Positions 24,464 through 32,610 of a stretch of DNA of 44,346 nucleotides are shown in pieces (position 1 is the stretch's first letter; each line of letters starts with the position of its first letter). The position numbers and the translations under genes were made by a program. The stretch lies in assembly GCA_021811155.1 (NCBI GenBank), contig JAJZPO010000016.1, positions 1-44,346 of the forward strand, given 5' to 3'. Below the pieces are notes generated by a model. It had not been told where the DNA came from and searched no databases. It saw only the letters and a list, made by a program, of their open reading frames with translations. Source of the DNA: Bacillota bacterium. GTDB lineage: Bacteria; Bacillota; Desulfitobacteriia; Desulfitobacteriales; JAJXUE01.

Positions 24464-25714
24464 TTATTGCTTGCCCGAGGTGGGAAAAGCGCTAATGTGT
24501 CTTGCCTGGCGGCGCAAGTTTTGCAGGCTGGCGAAGGTGAGGGCCAACAGTACCCAGATTACCGCCACAAACCCGGTCTGCCCCGCCAAATCATAGCCTA
24601 CAGCGCCGAAAGTAGGTCCAATCATCTGGCCCATAATATTGCTGGTCTGGGTGAAGCTCATATACTGGGCAACTTCCCCCTCCCGGGCCAGTGCGGCAAT
24701 GTAGGGAGTATATCCCGCCGCCATGAGCATCTCCGCCACTGTAGCCAAAGCCAGCAGCAGGTAATAACGGACAGGACCCAGGGGCAGAAGCAGCATGCCC
24801 CAGCCCAGGACGCCAACCAGAATGGCCAAGCCCATCAAAAAATAGAAAGAGAGCTTTCTGGTCATTGAAGTAATAAAATACTGGCCGATTACCACCCCTG
24901 CCGTGTTAATCATCAGCAAATAGGAAAGAGTGCGGCCGTTGTCCCGGAATGCGTCGTTCACCACTACAGTCAGGGATGTAAACATCTGGAGCTGGACCAT
25001 CAGAAAGAAGACGCCTGTGATAACAGCCCAGCGCAGCAGGACGTCCCGCCGCAGCAAGTAATAGCTTTGAAAGGGATTTTGCAGCCTTGAGAACAAGCTC
25101 GCTTTCGGGCTGCCCGGCCGTACCTGATGGTCCCCGCGTGAGGGAACTGCAGTTTCGCGCATGAAAAACACAGTGAAAGCCGCAAGGACATAAGCCAAGG
25201 CGGTGCCCCCTACGGCGAGGGAACGGTGGGTAAAAAACACCAGGCTTCCCACCAGCGGACCCAGGACAAAGCCCAAGTTTGCGACGGTACGCAGGATGGC
25301 AAAGGCGTCCCGCTGCAATTCCACAGCCACTACATCGGTAACCATAGCAAAGGCTGCCGGCCGGTAAAAATTGGACACTATAAGAAAAACAACATACCCA
25401 GCGTAGACAACCACGTAATTGGCACTGGCCATGAGGATAAGGACCAGCCCTGAGCCCAGCATCGCTAATAGCATTACCGGTTTTCTGCCGTAAAAGTCGG
25501 CCAGGACTCCGCCCCAGGAAGTGCTGAACAACTGAAAGAACTGGGGCACCGCTGCCAGCACGGTGGCAACCCAGGTGGGAAAACCTCCCTGCTCTTTAAG
25601 ATAAATCAACATAAAAGGGATCAGCATGGAACGGCCAAACCCTGTTAAGAAATCCCCCAACACCCTGAGCCAGTACTCCAGGGGCAGACGGCTCAGTTCC
25701 CCTTGTTTTCCCAC
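24464..25714 (-). CDS. MFS transporter
   Basis: 416 aa major facilitator with about 12 hydrophobic segments. The loop 2-3 signature GGVLADFYGRKPVM lies near residue 68. The charged central loop (SRGDHQVRPGSPKAS) separates the two six-helix halves. Close to drug/sugar efflux-type MFS members, but no substrate can be read from sequence. GTG start behind GAGGTGAAGGA. It is divergent from the peptidoglycan-binding gene. Its long 5' region holds structured repeats, a terminator pointing its way and paired palindromes, suggesting control by attenuation or a repressor. Confidence 0.85.
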   Translation of the reverse strand: MGKQGELSRLPLEYWLRVLGDFLTGFGRSMLIPFMLIYLKEQGGFPTWVATVLAAVPQFFQLFSTSWGGVLADFYGRKPVMLLAMLGSGLVLILMASANYVVVYAGYVVFLIVSNFYRPAAFAMVTDVVAVELQRDAFAILRTVANLGFVLGPLVGSLVFFTHRSLAVGGTALAYVLAAFTVFFMRETAVPSRGDHQVRPGSPKASLFSRLQNPFQSYYLLRRDVLLRWAVITGVFFLMVQLQMFTSLTVVVNDAFRDNGRTLSYLLMINTAGVVIGQYFITSMTRKLSFYFLMGLAILVGVLGWGMLLLPLGPVRYYLLLALATVAEMLMAAGYTPYIAALAREGEVAQYMSFTQTSNIMGQMIGPTFGAVGYDLAGQTGFVAVIWVLLALTFASLQNLRRQARHISAFPTSGKQ

Positions 25715-25801
25715 TCCTTCACCTCTTAAAACACATTATCTTATATATTTCTGGAGACGAACCTTTTTTCCTGCTCAGACCCGGGTCTAAACCGGGTACA
25801 A

Positions 25802-25882
25802 GAAATGCGCGCTTCGTTTTTCCTCAGCGCGCGCATTTCAGTGCCCGTGTTCGATATACTCGGCAAAAGTTGCCGAGTATAT
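25802..25882. repeat. structured multi-hairpin repeat, copy A
   Basis: Hairpin 1: GAAATGCGCGC - 16-base loop - GCGCGCATTTC (25802-25839). Hairpin 2: ATATACTCGGCAA - aag - TTGCCGAGTATAT (25854-25882, 13 bp perfect). Both recur at 35578-35755, where hairpin 1 carries T-to-C and A-to-G changes that keep the pair, and the loop TTCGTTTTTCCTCAGC is identical. The loop's CCTCAG can also pair with CTGAGG after hairpin 2. Confidence 0.85.
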
Positions 25883-25895
25883 ACTTTCCTGAGGC

Positions 25896-25923
25896 AAAAA
25901 AAATGGCCGCCCCAGGGCGGCCA
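25896..25923 (-). terminator. strong terminator in the MFS leader region
   Basis: TGGCCGCCC - 2-base loop - GGGCGGCCA (25904-25923) followed on the minus strand by eight Ts. No gene end lies to its right on this strand, so it would terminate a transcript that begins in the gap, either an attenuated MFS leader or a small RNA. Confidence 0.75.
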
Positions 25924-25989
25924 AAGTCAAGAGGGAAAAATATGAAACAAAAAAGGAGGATGGGGTAAAAAAAGAAAAACCGGGTACAT

Positions 25990-26015
25990 GTTTATGATAA
26001 ACGTTTATTATAAAC
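25990..26015. promoter_or_regulatory. two tandem 13-bp palindromes (probable repressor operator)
   Basis: GTTTATGATAAAC is followed directly by GTTTATTATAAAC, each a palindrome around one base, spaced exactly 13 bases apart. They lie between the divergent MFS and peptidoglycan-binding genes. A dimeric repressor (TetR/MarR/PadR-like) site is likely; the regulator is not in the window. Confidence 0.55.
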
Positions 26016-26163
26016 AATTTGTCAATGTAATTTAAACTTTTATCAATACTTTATTAATAAAGGGACAAAACCCATGCCTTTGTCTAGGTTTCCCAGACAA
26101 GTTTCATTTTTTTGCTGCTAAACATAACCATAATTGGAAGAAGAGTCTAAGGAGGAATTTTTT

Positions 26164-26616
26164 ATGTTATTGCGTCTGGGCTCCGGAGGCCCTGCAGTGC
26201 GGCACTGCCAACATCAGTTAAGAATGCTTGGATTCTATCACGGCAAGATTGACGGGATCTTTGGCCCTCTTACCAAGGCTGCGGTTATCAGCTTTCAAAA
26301 GTGCCATGGGCTTGTACCGGACGGCATCATAGGCCCTGTCACAGCCGCAGCCCTGCACCAGGCCGCAAGCGGTATGGGTATGGGTATGGGCATGGCTATG
26401 GGTGATATGGGAATGGCGCTGCGCAGAGGATCCAGGGGGCATATGGTCATGATGCTCCAACAAAGCCTGCAGATGCACGGGTATTACCACGGTGCGGTGG
26501 ACGGAATTTTCGGCCCCATGACGGAAGCTGCAGTAATCTCCTTCCAGTCCCATCACGGACTTGTCCCGGACGGCAATGTCGGCCCTCGGACGGCTGCAGC
26601 CCTGATGGCGGCCTGA
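26164..26616 (+). CDS. protein with two peptidoglycan-binding-like repeats and Met-Gly linker
   Basis: 150 aa from ATG 26164 (ribosome site AAGGAGG; the track start 10 codons upstream is unsupported). Two PG_binding_1-type repeats cover residues ~3-68 and ~88-150; each has LG/MHG-Y-H-G, DGIFGP and AVISFQ ... HGLVPDG. The linker is a run of Met-Gly dipeptides (MGMGMGMAMGDMGMA) encoded by near-repeated GGTATG hexamers. No signal peptide or membrane segment is visible and no catalytic domain is attached. It may be a spore or cortex-associated structural protein exported or deposited by another route. Function unknown. Confidence 0.8.
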   Translation: MLLRLGSGGPAVRHCQHQLRMLGFYHGKIDGIFGPLTKAAVISFQKCHGLVPDGIIGPVTAAALHQAASGMGMGMGMAMGDMGMALRRGSRGHMVMMLQQSLQMHGYYHGAVDGIFGPMTEAAVISFQSHHGLVPDGNVGPRTAAALMAA

Positions 26617-26651
26617 GCACAAAACTGTTAAACCTCAAACCCAAAATTATT

Positions 26652-26678
26652 AGGGCCGCCCTAAACCAGGCCGGCCCT
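26652..26678 (+). terminator. hairpin between convergent genes
   Basis: AGGGCCG ... CGGCCCT, then TGACAATTTTT on the plus strand. It lies between the peptidoglycan-binding gene and the end of clpB, and may serve both directions. Confidence 0.55.
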
Positions 26679-26692
26679 GACAATTTTTGCAG

Positions 26693-29287
26693 TTATTTCT
26701 TCCCAAACTCCAGGCTGCCGTTTGCAGCTTTTAAAACCACTGTATCCTTTGGGGCCACTTCCCCCTTAATGACCATGCGGCTCAAGGGGGTCTCCACCTC
26801 CTGCTGGATCAGCCTGCGGACGGGTCTGGCGCCAAAGGCGGGCTCATAGCCCTTCTCGGCCAGGTACGCCAAAGCGCTCTCCTCCCATTCCAGCCTGGCT
26901 CCCGTACCCGCTTCAATGCGGGACGAAAGCTTCTGAAGCAGCAAGTCCACGATCTGCCGCATGTCTTCTGGCCGCAGGGCGTGAAAGACCACAGTTTCAT
27001 CCACCCGGTTTAAGAACTCAGGCCGGAAATGACGCCGCAGCAAGCCGAGGACGTTCTCCTTCATCCCCTCAAAATTGCCGCCCTGCTCCTGCTGGGCCAG
27101 GATTTCCTGGCTCCCGATGTTTGAGGTCATGATCACCACCGTGTTCCGGAAGTTCACGGTACGGCCCTGGCCGTCTGTGAGCCTGCCGTCATCAAGCATC
27201 TGCAAGAGGACGTTAAACACGTCGTGGTGGGCCTTCTCGATTTCGTCCAGGAGGATTACCGCATAAGGCTTGCGGCGCACTGCCTCGGTAAGCTGCCCGC
27301 CTTCCTCATACCCTACATACCCGGGAGGCGCCCCGATGAGCCGGGCCACCGTGTGCTTCTCCATATACTCGGACATATCCAGCCTGATCATGTTCCGCTC
27401 GTCATCGAACAGAGCCTGGGCCAGGGCCTTGGCCAATTCGGTCTTGCCCACCCCGGTGGGCCCCAGAAAGATAAAGCTGCCGATGGGCCGGTGGGGGTCC
27501 TTGATACCCGCCCTGGCCCTGAGTACAGCATCTGAGACAGCCTGGACGGCCTCATCCTGGCCAATCACCCGCCGGTGCAGCTGATCTCCCAAGGTGATGA
27601 GCTTCTCCCTTTCCCCTTCCATCAGCTTGCTCACCGGAATGCCCGTCCAACGGCTGACCACCCGGGCAATATCCTCTTCATCCGCTTCTTCTTTCAAGAG
27701 CATGCCGTGTTTCTGCTTGCCCTTGAGGAGTTCCTCTTCCGCCTTTAGTTTGCGTTCCAGTTCGGGCAGCTTGCCGTATGTCAACTCCGCCAGGCGGTTT
27801 AAGTCGACCTCCCGCTCTGCCCGCTCAATCTCGGCCCGGGTATCTTCGATATCCTTTTTCAACTGGCGCAGCCGCGAGATGGCCTGTTTTTCAGCCAGCC
27901 ACTGGGCCTTCATGGCATCGGCCTCCGACCTGTGCCCTGCCATCTCTTCTTTTAACTTTTGCAGCCGCTCTGCCGAGGCTTCGTCCTTTTCCCTGCTTAG
28001 AGCCGCTTCCTCAATTTCCAGCTGCATAATGCGCCGGGTAATCTCGTCCAGGGCGGTGGGCATGCTGTCGATTTCTGTCCTCAGCTTGGCCCCCGCCTCA
28101 TCCATCAGGTCGATGGCCTTGTCAGGCAGGAAGCGGTCTGAGATATAGCGGTCGGAGAGAACTGCCGCAGCCACCAGGGCGCTATCCTTGATTCGCACCC
28201 CGTGGTGCACCTCATAGCGCTCCTTCAGCCCGCGCAGGATGGAGATGGTGTCTTCAACCGAAGGCGGGTTGACCACCACAGGCTGAAAACGCCTTTCCAG
28301 AGCCGCGTCTTTTTCCACATGCTTGCGGTATTCATCCAGGGTAGTGGCCCCGACGGTACGCAGTTCGCCCCGGGCCAGCATGGGCTTCAACAGGTTTCCG
28401 GCGTCCATGGCGCCTTCGGCAGCCCCTGCTCCCACCACCGTGTGCAGTTCGTCAATAAAAAGGATAATATTGCCTTCGGATTTTTGCACTTCTTTGAGGA
28501 CTGCTTTCAGTCTCTCCTCAAATTCCCCCCGGTACTTGGCCCCGGCGATCAAGGCTCCCATGTCCAAGGCAACCAGCTCTTTGTTTTTCAGGCCTTCCGG
28601 TACATCCCCAGCCACAATCCGCCTGGCAAGCCCTTCCACGATCGCAGTCTTGCCCACGCCGGGCTCCCCGATGAGCACCGGGTTGTTCTTGGTGCGCCTG
28701 GAAAGAATCTCAATCACGCGCCGGATTTCATCGTCCCGTCCAATCACCGGGTCCAGCTTGGCCTGACGGGCAAGGTCGGTGAGGTTGCGGCCGTATTTCT
28801 TCAGGGACTCATAGGTCTCCTCCGGGTTTTCCCCGCTTACCCGCTGGTTGCCCCGTACCTCTTTCAAAGCCCTGAGCAGGCTTTCCCGGCTCACTCCAGC
28901 CTGGCGCAATGCGTCTTTGGTCTCCTGTTCCGACTCGTCTGCGAGAGCCAGGAGCAGGTGTTCCACGCTGACGAAGTCATCCTTCATCTCTTTGGCTTCT
29001 TTTTCAGCCCTGGCCAGCACCCTGGCCAGGCCGGTCCCCAGGTGCAGGGAGCTTTCGTACCCTGTGACTGACGGGATTTTGCGCAGGAGCTCCTCCGCCT
29101 TGGCCCTGAAAGACTGCAGGTTAACACCGGCAAATTCCAGGAAGCGCGGGGCCATGCCCCCTTCCTGCTCCAGTAAGGCTGCCAGGAGATGCTTGCCTGT
29201 CACTTCCTGGTGGTGCCGCTCCGCTGCCAGCTGCTGTGCTGAGTTTAGCGCTTCCCGCGACTTTTGCGTATACTTGTTGATATCCAT
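26693..29287 (-). CDS. clpB: ATP-dependent chaperone ClpB
   Basis: 864 aa ClpB disaggregase, normal length. The N-domain ([15 protein letters not shown]) is followed by AAA1 with Walker [11 protein letters not shown] (near 205), a coiled-coil middle domain (~400-525, rich in E/K/R heptads), AAA2 with [10 protein letters not shown] (near 605) and LDEIEKAH, and a C-terminal small domain. It rescues aggregated proteins with DnaK/DnaJ, here in the same operon. ATG at 29287 has only a weak ribosome site; a good AGGAGG lies too far upstream to serve it, and no in-frame start codon lies between. The 179-base gap to dnaJ holds a folded element. Confidence 0.96.
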   Translation of the reverse strand: MDINKYTQKSREALNSAQQLAAERHHQEVTGKHLLAALLEQEGGMAPRFLEFAGVNLQSFRAKAEELLRKIPSVTGYESSLHLGTGLARVLARAEKEAKEMKDDFVSVEHLLLALADESEQETKDALRQAGVSRESLLRALKEVRGNQRVSGENPEETYESLKKYGRNLTDLARQAKLDPVIGRDDEIRRVIEILSRRTKNNPVLIGEPGVGKTAIVEGLARRIVAGDVPEGLKNKELVALDMGALIAGAKYRGEFEERLKAVLKEVQKSEGNIILFIDELHTVVGAGAAEGAMDAGNLLKPMLARGELRTVGATTLDEYRKHVEKDAALERRFQPVVVNPPSVEDTISILRGLKERYEVHHGVRIKDSALVAAAVLSDRYISDRFLPDKAIDLMDEAGAKLRTEIDSMPTALDEITRRIMQLEIEEAALSREKDEASAERLQKLKEEMAGHRSEADAMKAQWLAEKQAISRLRQLKKDIEDTRAEIERAEREVDLNRLAELTYGKLPELERKLKAEEELLKGKQKHGMLLKEEADEEDIARVVSRWTGIPVSKLMEGEREKLITLGDQLHRRVIGQDEAVQAVSDAVLRARAGIKDPHRPIGSFIFLGPTGVGKTELAKALAQALFDDERNMIRLDMSEYMEKHTVARLIGAPPGYVGYEEGGQLTEAVRRKPYAVILLDEIEKAHHDVFNVLLQMLDDGRLTDGQGRTVNFRNTVVIMTSNIGSQEILAQQEQGGNFEGMKENVLGLLRRHFRPEFLNRVDETVVFHALRPEDMRQIVDLLLQKLSSRIEAGTGARLEWEESALAYLAEKGYEPAFGARPVRRLIQQEVETPLSRMVIKGEVAPKDTVVLKAANGSLEFGKK

Positions 29288-29350
29288 ATCTGGTTCCGGA
29301 CGACCGTTTGGCCAGCCGGATTCACCTCCTGTTCAAGCAGACAATCTATC

Positions 29351-29459
29351 CTCGTCTAAGACTCCCACTTCTATAGGCGGGAGTAGTTACGCAGCATTCT
29401 GCTTCGGTGGAGGTATAGTCCCCCACCGAAGACCCGATGTTTAGCAGAAGCTAGACGAG
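29351..29459. mobile_element. three-way-junction element, IS200/IS605-end-like
   Basis: The outer stem CTCGTCTA ... TAGACGAG encloses hairpin ACTCCC ... GGGAGT (29361-29384), and an inner stem TTCTGCT ... AGCAGAA that carries a 9-bp hairpin CTTCGGTGG ... CCACCGAAG. On the minus strand the CTCCCGCC ... GTGGGAG hairpin resembles ends and guide-RNA regions of IS200/IS605 (TnpB-type) elements as I know them. No transposase is present; it may be a solo end, a MITE or a structured RNA. Confidence 0.5.
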
Positions 29460-29466
29460 TTCACTG

Positions 29467-30396
29467 TTACCGGCCTTTTCTCAGGTCGGCGATTTTGCGG
29501 TAAAGTTCCTGTTCCTCCGGGCCAATGTAGTCGGGCAGGTCGATCCTGACTTTGACGTACAGGTCACCTGGGCCCGATTTGCTGTTCAGGCCCTTGCCCT
29601 TCAGACGGAGCCGGCGGTTAGCCCCGCTGGCTGGAGGTACCTTCATGGTCACGCTCCCATCCAGCGTGGGAACTGCCACCTCTGCACCCAGAACTGCCTG
29701 CTCGGGCCTCAGGCTGATTTCGGCCTCCAGGTCGCTGCCGCTGACTTTAAATACCGGGTGGGTCCGGATGTGTACCGTCAGGTAGAGGTCGCCGCGCTCC
29801 CCACCGCCGAACCCCTCTCCCCCCTGGCCCTTGAGGCGGATTTTGCCGCCATTACCTATGCCCTGGGGGATTTTGACGTTAAGGGTCTTGACCTCGTGCC
29901 CTAATGACAGCTGGATCGATGTTTCCGCTCCCCTGTGAACGTCTTCCAGACTGAGTTCCAGTCTCGCTTCCACGTCCTGACCTTTCACTGGCCCGCGCCT
30001 TGCCCTGCGGCCGGCGCGTCCGAAGGGGCCCCCGGCATTTGGATTGAAGCCGCCCGCGCCAAAGAGCATTTCAAAGAAATCGCTAAAGTCACCGCCACCC
30101 CCTGTGGTGGTGTAGAATTCAAAACCGTCCATGTTGGGCGGCGGCTGAAAGTCCTGACCGCCCTGCCAGTTAGCACCCAGCCGGTCATATTTGGACCGCT
30201 TCTCCGGGTCGCTCAAGACCTCGTAGGCCTCGTTGATTTTCTTGATTTTTTCTTCCGCTTCTTCTTTTTCCTTGCCGCTGTGCAGGTCCGGGTGCCATTT
30301 GCGGGCCAGCTTGTGGTAAGCCGATTTTATTTCCTTGGCCGTGGCATCCCGCTTCACTCCGAGCACTTCGTAATAGTCCTGAAATTTCACACTCAT
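29467..30396 (-). CDS. DnaJ/CbpA-like co-chaperone without zinc finger
   Basis: 309 aa from ATG 30396 (AGGTGAGG ribosome site; the track's GTG is 4 codons earlier). The J domain occupies residues 1-70 with the HPD motif in KWHPDLH. A Gly/Phe-rich segment (~75-125) follows, then the two substrate-binding barrels of DnaJ C (IPQGIGNGGKIRLKGQG, TLDGSVTMKVPP). The CxxCxGxG zinc fingers of classical DnaJ are absent, so it is CbpA-type. It stimulates DnaK ATPase. It lies between dnaK and clpB on the same strand; no grpE is seen. The upstream gap has a 7-base tandem repeat. Confidence 0.92.
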   Translation of the reverse strand: MSVKFQDYYEVLGVKRDATAKEIKSAYHKLARKWHPDLHSGKEKEEAEEKIKKINEAYEVLSDPEKRSKYDRLGANWQGGQDFQPPPNMDGFEFYTTTGGGGDFSDFFEMLFGAGGFNPNAGGPFGRAGRRARRGPVKGQDVEARLELSLEDVHRGAETSIQLSLGHEVKTLNVKIPQGIGNGGKIRLKGQGGEGFGGGERGDLYLTVHIRTHPVFKVSGSDLEAEISLRPEQAVLGAEVAVPTLDGSVTMKVPPASGANRRLRLKGKGLNSKSGPGDLYVKVRIDLPDYIGPEEQELYRKIADLRKGR

Positions 30397-30425
30397 CTCA
30401 AGCCTCACCTGCCCTGAAATTCGAG

Positions 30426-30453
30426 GTCCGATGTCCGAAGTCCGATGTCCGAG
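30426..30453. repeat. four tandem GTCCGA(N) units
   Basis: GTCCGAT-GTCCGAA-GTCCGAT-GTCCGAG between dnaK and dnaJ, i.e. a 14-base unit twice. Similar in design to the AGTCAG family but different in sequence. Confidence 0.7.
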
Positions 30454-30504
30454 TGCGTGCCTGCTTCAATAGGTTGAGCGGCACCCCTTGGCTTTTTCAG
30501 GGCC

Positions 30505-32373
30505 CTATTTTTCTTCGAATTCTGCATCTACCACATCGTCTGCTGCGGTGTAACCGGCGCCATCTGCACTCCCTTGGTGAGGCTGCGCAGCCTTGCCAAG
30601 GGTATAGGATGCCTGCTCCAGGTCTGCGGCCAGGGCCTTGATGCGCTCCGCCGGAGCGTTATCCTTAAGGGCAGCCCTGAGATCGTTCAGCAGCTGTTCG
30701 ACCCGGGCCTTCTCGTGCAGCGGTAGCTCGCCGCTTTCTCCGAGCTGGCGTTCCACCCGGTAGGCTAAACTGTCCGCTTCGTTGCGGGCTTCAGCCTCCA
30801 GCCTGCGTTCTTTATCCCTGGATGCGTTCGCTTCAGCCTCTTTAACCATGCGGTCAATCTCAGCCTTGTCCAGGCTGGTGGAACCGCTGATAGTAATAGT
30901 CTGCTCCTTGCCGGAAGCTTTATCCTTGGCGCTGACCTTAAGGATGCCGTTAGCGTCGATGTCAAAGGTGACTTCGATCTGCGGCACGCCCCGGGGCGCC
31001 ACAGGAATTCCCTCCAGCTTAAACTGGCCTAAGGAGCGGTTGTCTCCTGCCATCTCCCTCTCTCCCTGCAGGACGTGGATGTCCACCGCGGGCTGGTTGT
31101 CTTCGGCTGTGGAGAAAACCTGGCTGCGGCGTACCGGGATGGTGGTGTTGCGTTCCACCAGCTTGGTCATCACACCACCCAAGGTCTCCAGACCCAGGGA
31201 AAGGGGATTCACATCCAGGAGAAGAACATCCTTCACTTCGCCCGCCAGCACACCTCCTTGGATAGCCGCACCCATGGCTACCACTTCGTCAGGGTTTACG
31301 CCTTGATGGGGGTCTTTGCCTCCGCTTAGGCCTTTCACCAGCTTCTGCACTGCCGGAATGCGGCTGGAGCCACCAACCAGGATCACCTCGTCGATGTCCC
31401 CGTCGCTCAGCTTGGCGTCCGCCAGGGCAGCCGTCACCGGCCCGCGGCAGCGCTCCACCAGGGAATAGGTTAATTCGTCGAATTTGGCCCTGCTCAGTTT
31501 CAGTTCCAGGTGTTTCGGCCCGGAAGCGTCAGCGCTGATGAAGGGAAGGCTTATCTGGGTTTCGGTTACGGTTGAGAGTTCGATTTTTGCCTTCTCCGCA
31601 GCCTCAGTCAAGCGCTGCAGGGCCTGCTTATCTTTGCGCAAATCCAGGCCGTAATCCTGCTTGAATTCTTCAGCCATCCAGTCTACCAGGGCTTTGTCGA
31701 AGTTGTCCCCACCCAGGTGAGTGTCACCGTTGGTTGCCTTGACTTCAAAGACGCCGTCCCCCACTTCCAGGATGGAGACGTCAAAAGTGCCGCCGCCCAG
31801 GTCAAAGACCATTATGGTTTCATTTTTCTTGCTCTCCAGCCCGTAAGCCAGGGCCGCCGCCGTCGGTTCGTTAATGATCCTCAAGACGTTAAGCCCCGCA
31901 ATTTTGCCGGCGTCCTTGGTTGCCTGGCGCTGGGCATCGTTGAAGTAGGCCGGCACAGTAATCACCGCATCCGTGACCTTTTCGCCCAGGTATTTGGATG
32001 CGTCATCAACCAGTTTACGCAGGACCATAGCGGAAATTTCTTCAGGCGCATACTGTTTCCCTTTAATTTCGAAGCGCACTGCGTCGTTCGGTCCGGGCGC
32101 AACTTTATAGGGCACCAGGTTCCGCTCATCGGCTGCCTCAGCATAGCGGCGGCCGATAAAGCGTTTCACGGAGTACAGGGTGTTTTCCGGATTCAGGACT
32201 GACTGGCGCCGGGCAACCTGGCCCACCAAGCGCTCCCCGCTCTCTTTGAAGCCCACGACCGAAGGTGTGGTGCGGTACCCTTCGGCGCTTGCAATTACAG
32301 TGGGCTTGCCACCCTCCATTACCGCAACTACGGAGTTGGTGGTGCCCAAGTCAATTCCTACTGTTTTAGCCAT
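30505..32373 (-). CDS. dnaK: molecular chaperone DnaK (Hsp70)
   Basis: 622 aa Hsp70. The N-terminal ATPase signature [13 protein letters not shown], the second signature [12 protein letters not shown] (near 195) and [14 protein letters not shown] (near 330) are complete; the linker [13 protein letters not shown] leads to the substrate domain. It folds and protects proteins together with the DnaJ-like and ClpB proteins encoded downstream. ATG behind AGGAGGT. The promoter and CtsR-like operators lie directly upstream. It is slightly divergent from a grpE-dnaK-dnaJ type operon because grpE is absent and the J-protein is CbpA-like, so a second housekeeping dnaK may exist elsewhere. Confidence 0.97.
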   Translation of the reverse strand: MAKTVGIDLGTTNSVVAVMEGGKPTVIASAEGYRTTPSVVGFKESGERLVGQVARRQSVLNPENTLYSVKRFIGRRYAEAADERNLVPYKVAPGPNDAVRFEIKGKQYAPEEISAMVLRKLVDDASKYLGEKVTDAVITVPAYFNDAQRQATKDAGKIAGLNVLRIINEPTAAALAYGLESKKNETIMVFDLGGGTFDVSILEVGDGVFEVKATNGDTHLGGDNFDKALVDWMAEEFKQDYGLDLRKDKQALQRLTEAAEKAKIELSTVTETQISLPFISADASGPKHLELKLSRAKFDELTYSLVERCRGPVTAALADAKLSDGDIDEVILVGGSSRIPAVQKLVKGLSGGKDPHQGVNPDEVVAMGAAIQGGVLAGEVKDVLLLDVNPLSLGLETLGGVMTKLVERNTTIPVRRSQVFSTAEDNQPAVDIHVLQGEREMAGDNRSLGQFKLEGIPVAPRGVPQIEVTFDIDANGILKVSAKDKASGKEQTITISGSTSLDKAEIDRMVKEAEANASRDKERRLEAEARNEADSLAYRVERQLGESGELPLHEKARVEQLLNDLRAALKDNAPAERIKALAADLEQASYTLGKAAQPHQGSADGAGYTAADDVVDAEFEEK

Positions 32374-32385
32374 TTTAATCTACCT

Positions 32386-32442
32386 CCTGACCTTAATTGA
32401 CCTTCTGACCATATCTTACCTTAAAGGTCAGGAAAGGTCAAT
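32386..32442 (-). promoter_or_regulatory. dnaK promoter with CtsR-like operators
   Basis: Minus strand: -35 TTGACC, 17 bases, -10 TAAGAT. Two CtsR-type heptad pairs (GGTCA-- N3 GGTCA--) bracket it: GGTCAAT-TAA-GGTCAGG on the minus strand (32386-32402) and GGTCAGG-AAA-GGTCAAT on the plus strand (32426-32442). They overlap the -35 region and the leader, a repressing arrangement. The CtsR consensus repeats are GGTCAAA, so the sites are slightly degenerate. Confidence 0.65.
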
Positions 32443-32480
32443 AAGGTTGGCAGGATTTTCTGGAGGCATTTTTGGTAAAA

Positions 32481-32510
32481 CAAAATAAGCCATTGCCATG
32501 GCTTATTTTG
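32481..32510. other. 13-bp perfect hairpin between divergent dnaK and peptidase genes
   Basis: CAAAATAAGCCAT - TGCC - ATGGCTTATTTTG. It is flanked by A/T-rich bases on both sides, so it could stop transcription in either direction, or be an operator. No transcript end is expected here. Confidence 0.5.
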
Positions 32511-32610
32511 CGGTGCGACTATTTTTGTTCGCTCGTTCATGGGCCGCGCAGGTTACCGCAAAAAATTGTCGAAATAGTACAAATAGAACTTTGAGGGGGG
32601 GGCACTACCT

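Larger units (their letters stand above)
25715..26163. other. divergent regulatory gap, MFS / peptidoglycan-binding gene
   Basis: 449 bases with a 12-bp palindrome AGACCCGGGTCT (25777-25788), the structured repeat copy A (25802-25882), a minus-strand terminator (25896-25923) and two tandem palindromes (25990-26015). AT-rich toward the plus-strand gene. Confidence 0.7.

Noticed and set aside
25943-25969. Eight-codon leader peptide ORF (ATGAAACAAAAAAGG...TAA) in the MFS/PG-binding gap
   Set aside because: Very short, with a ribosome site for something else inside it and no stalling codons; chance cannot be excluded.
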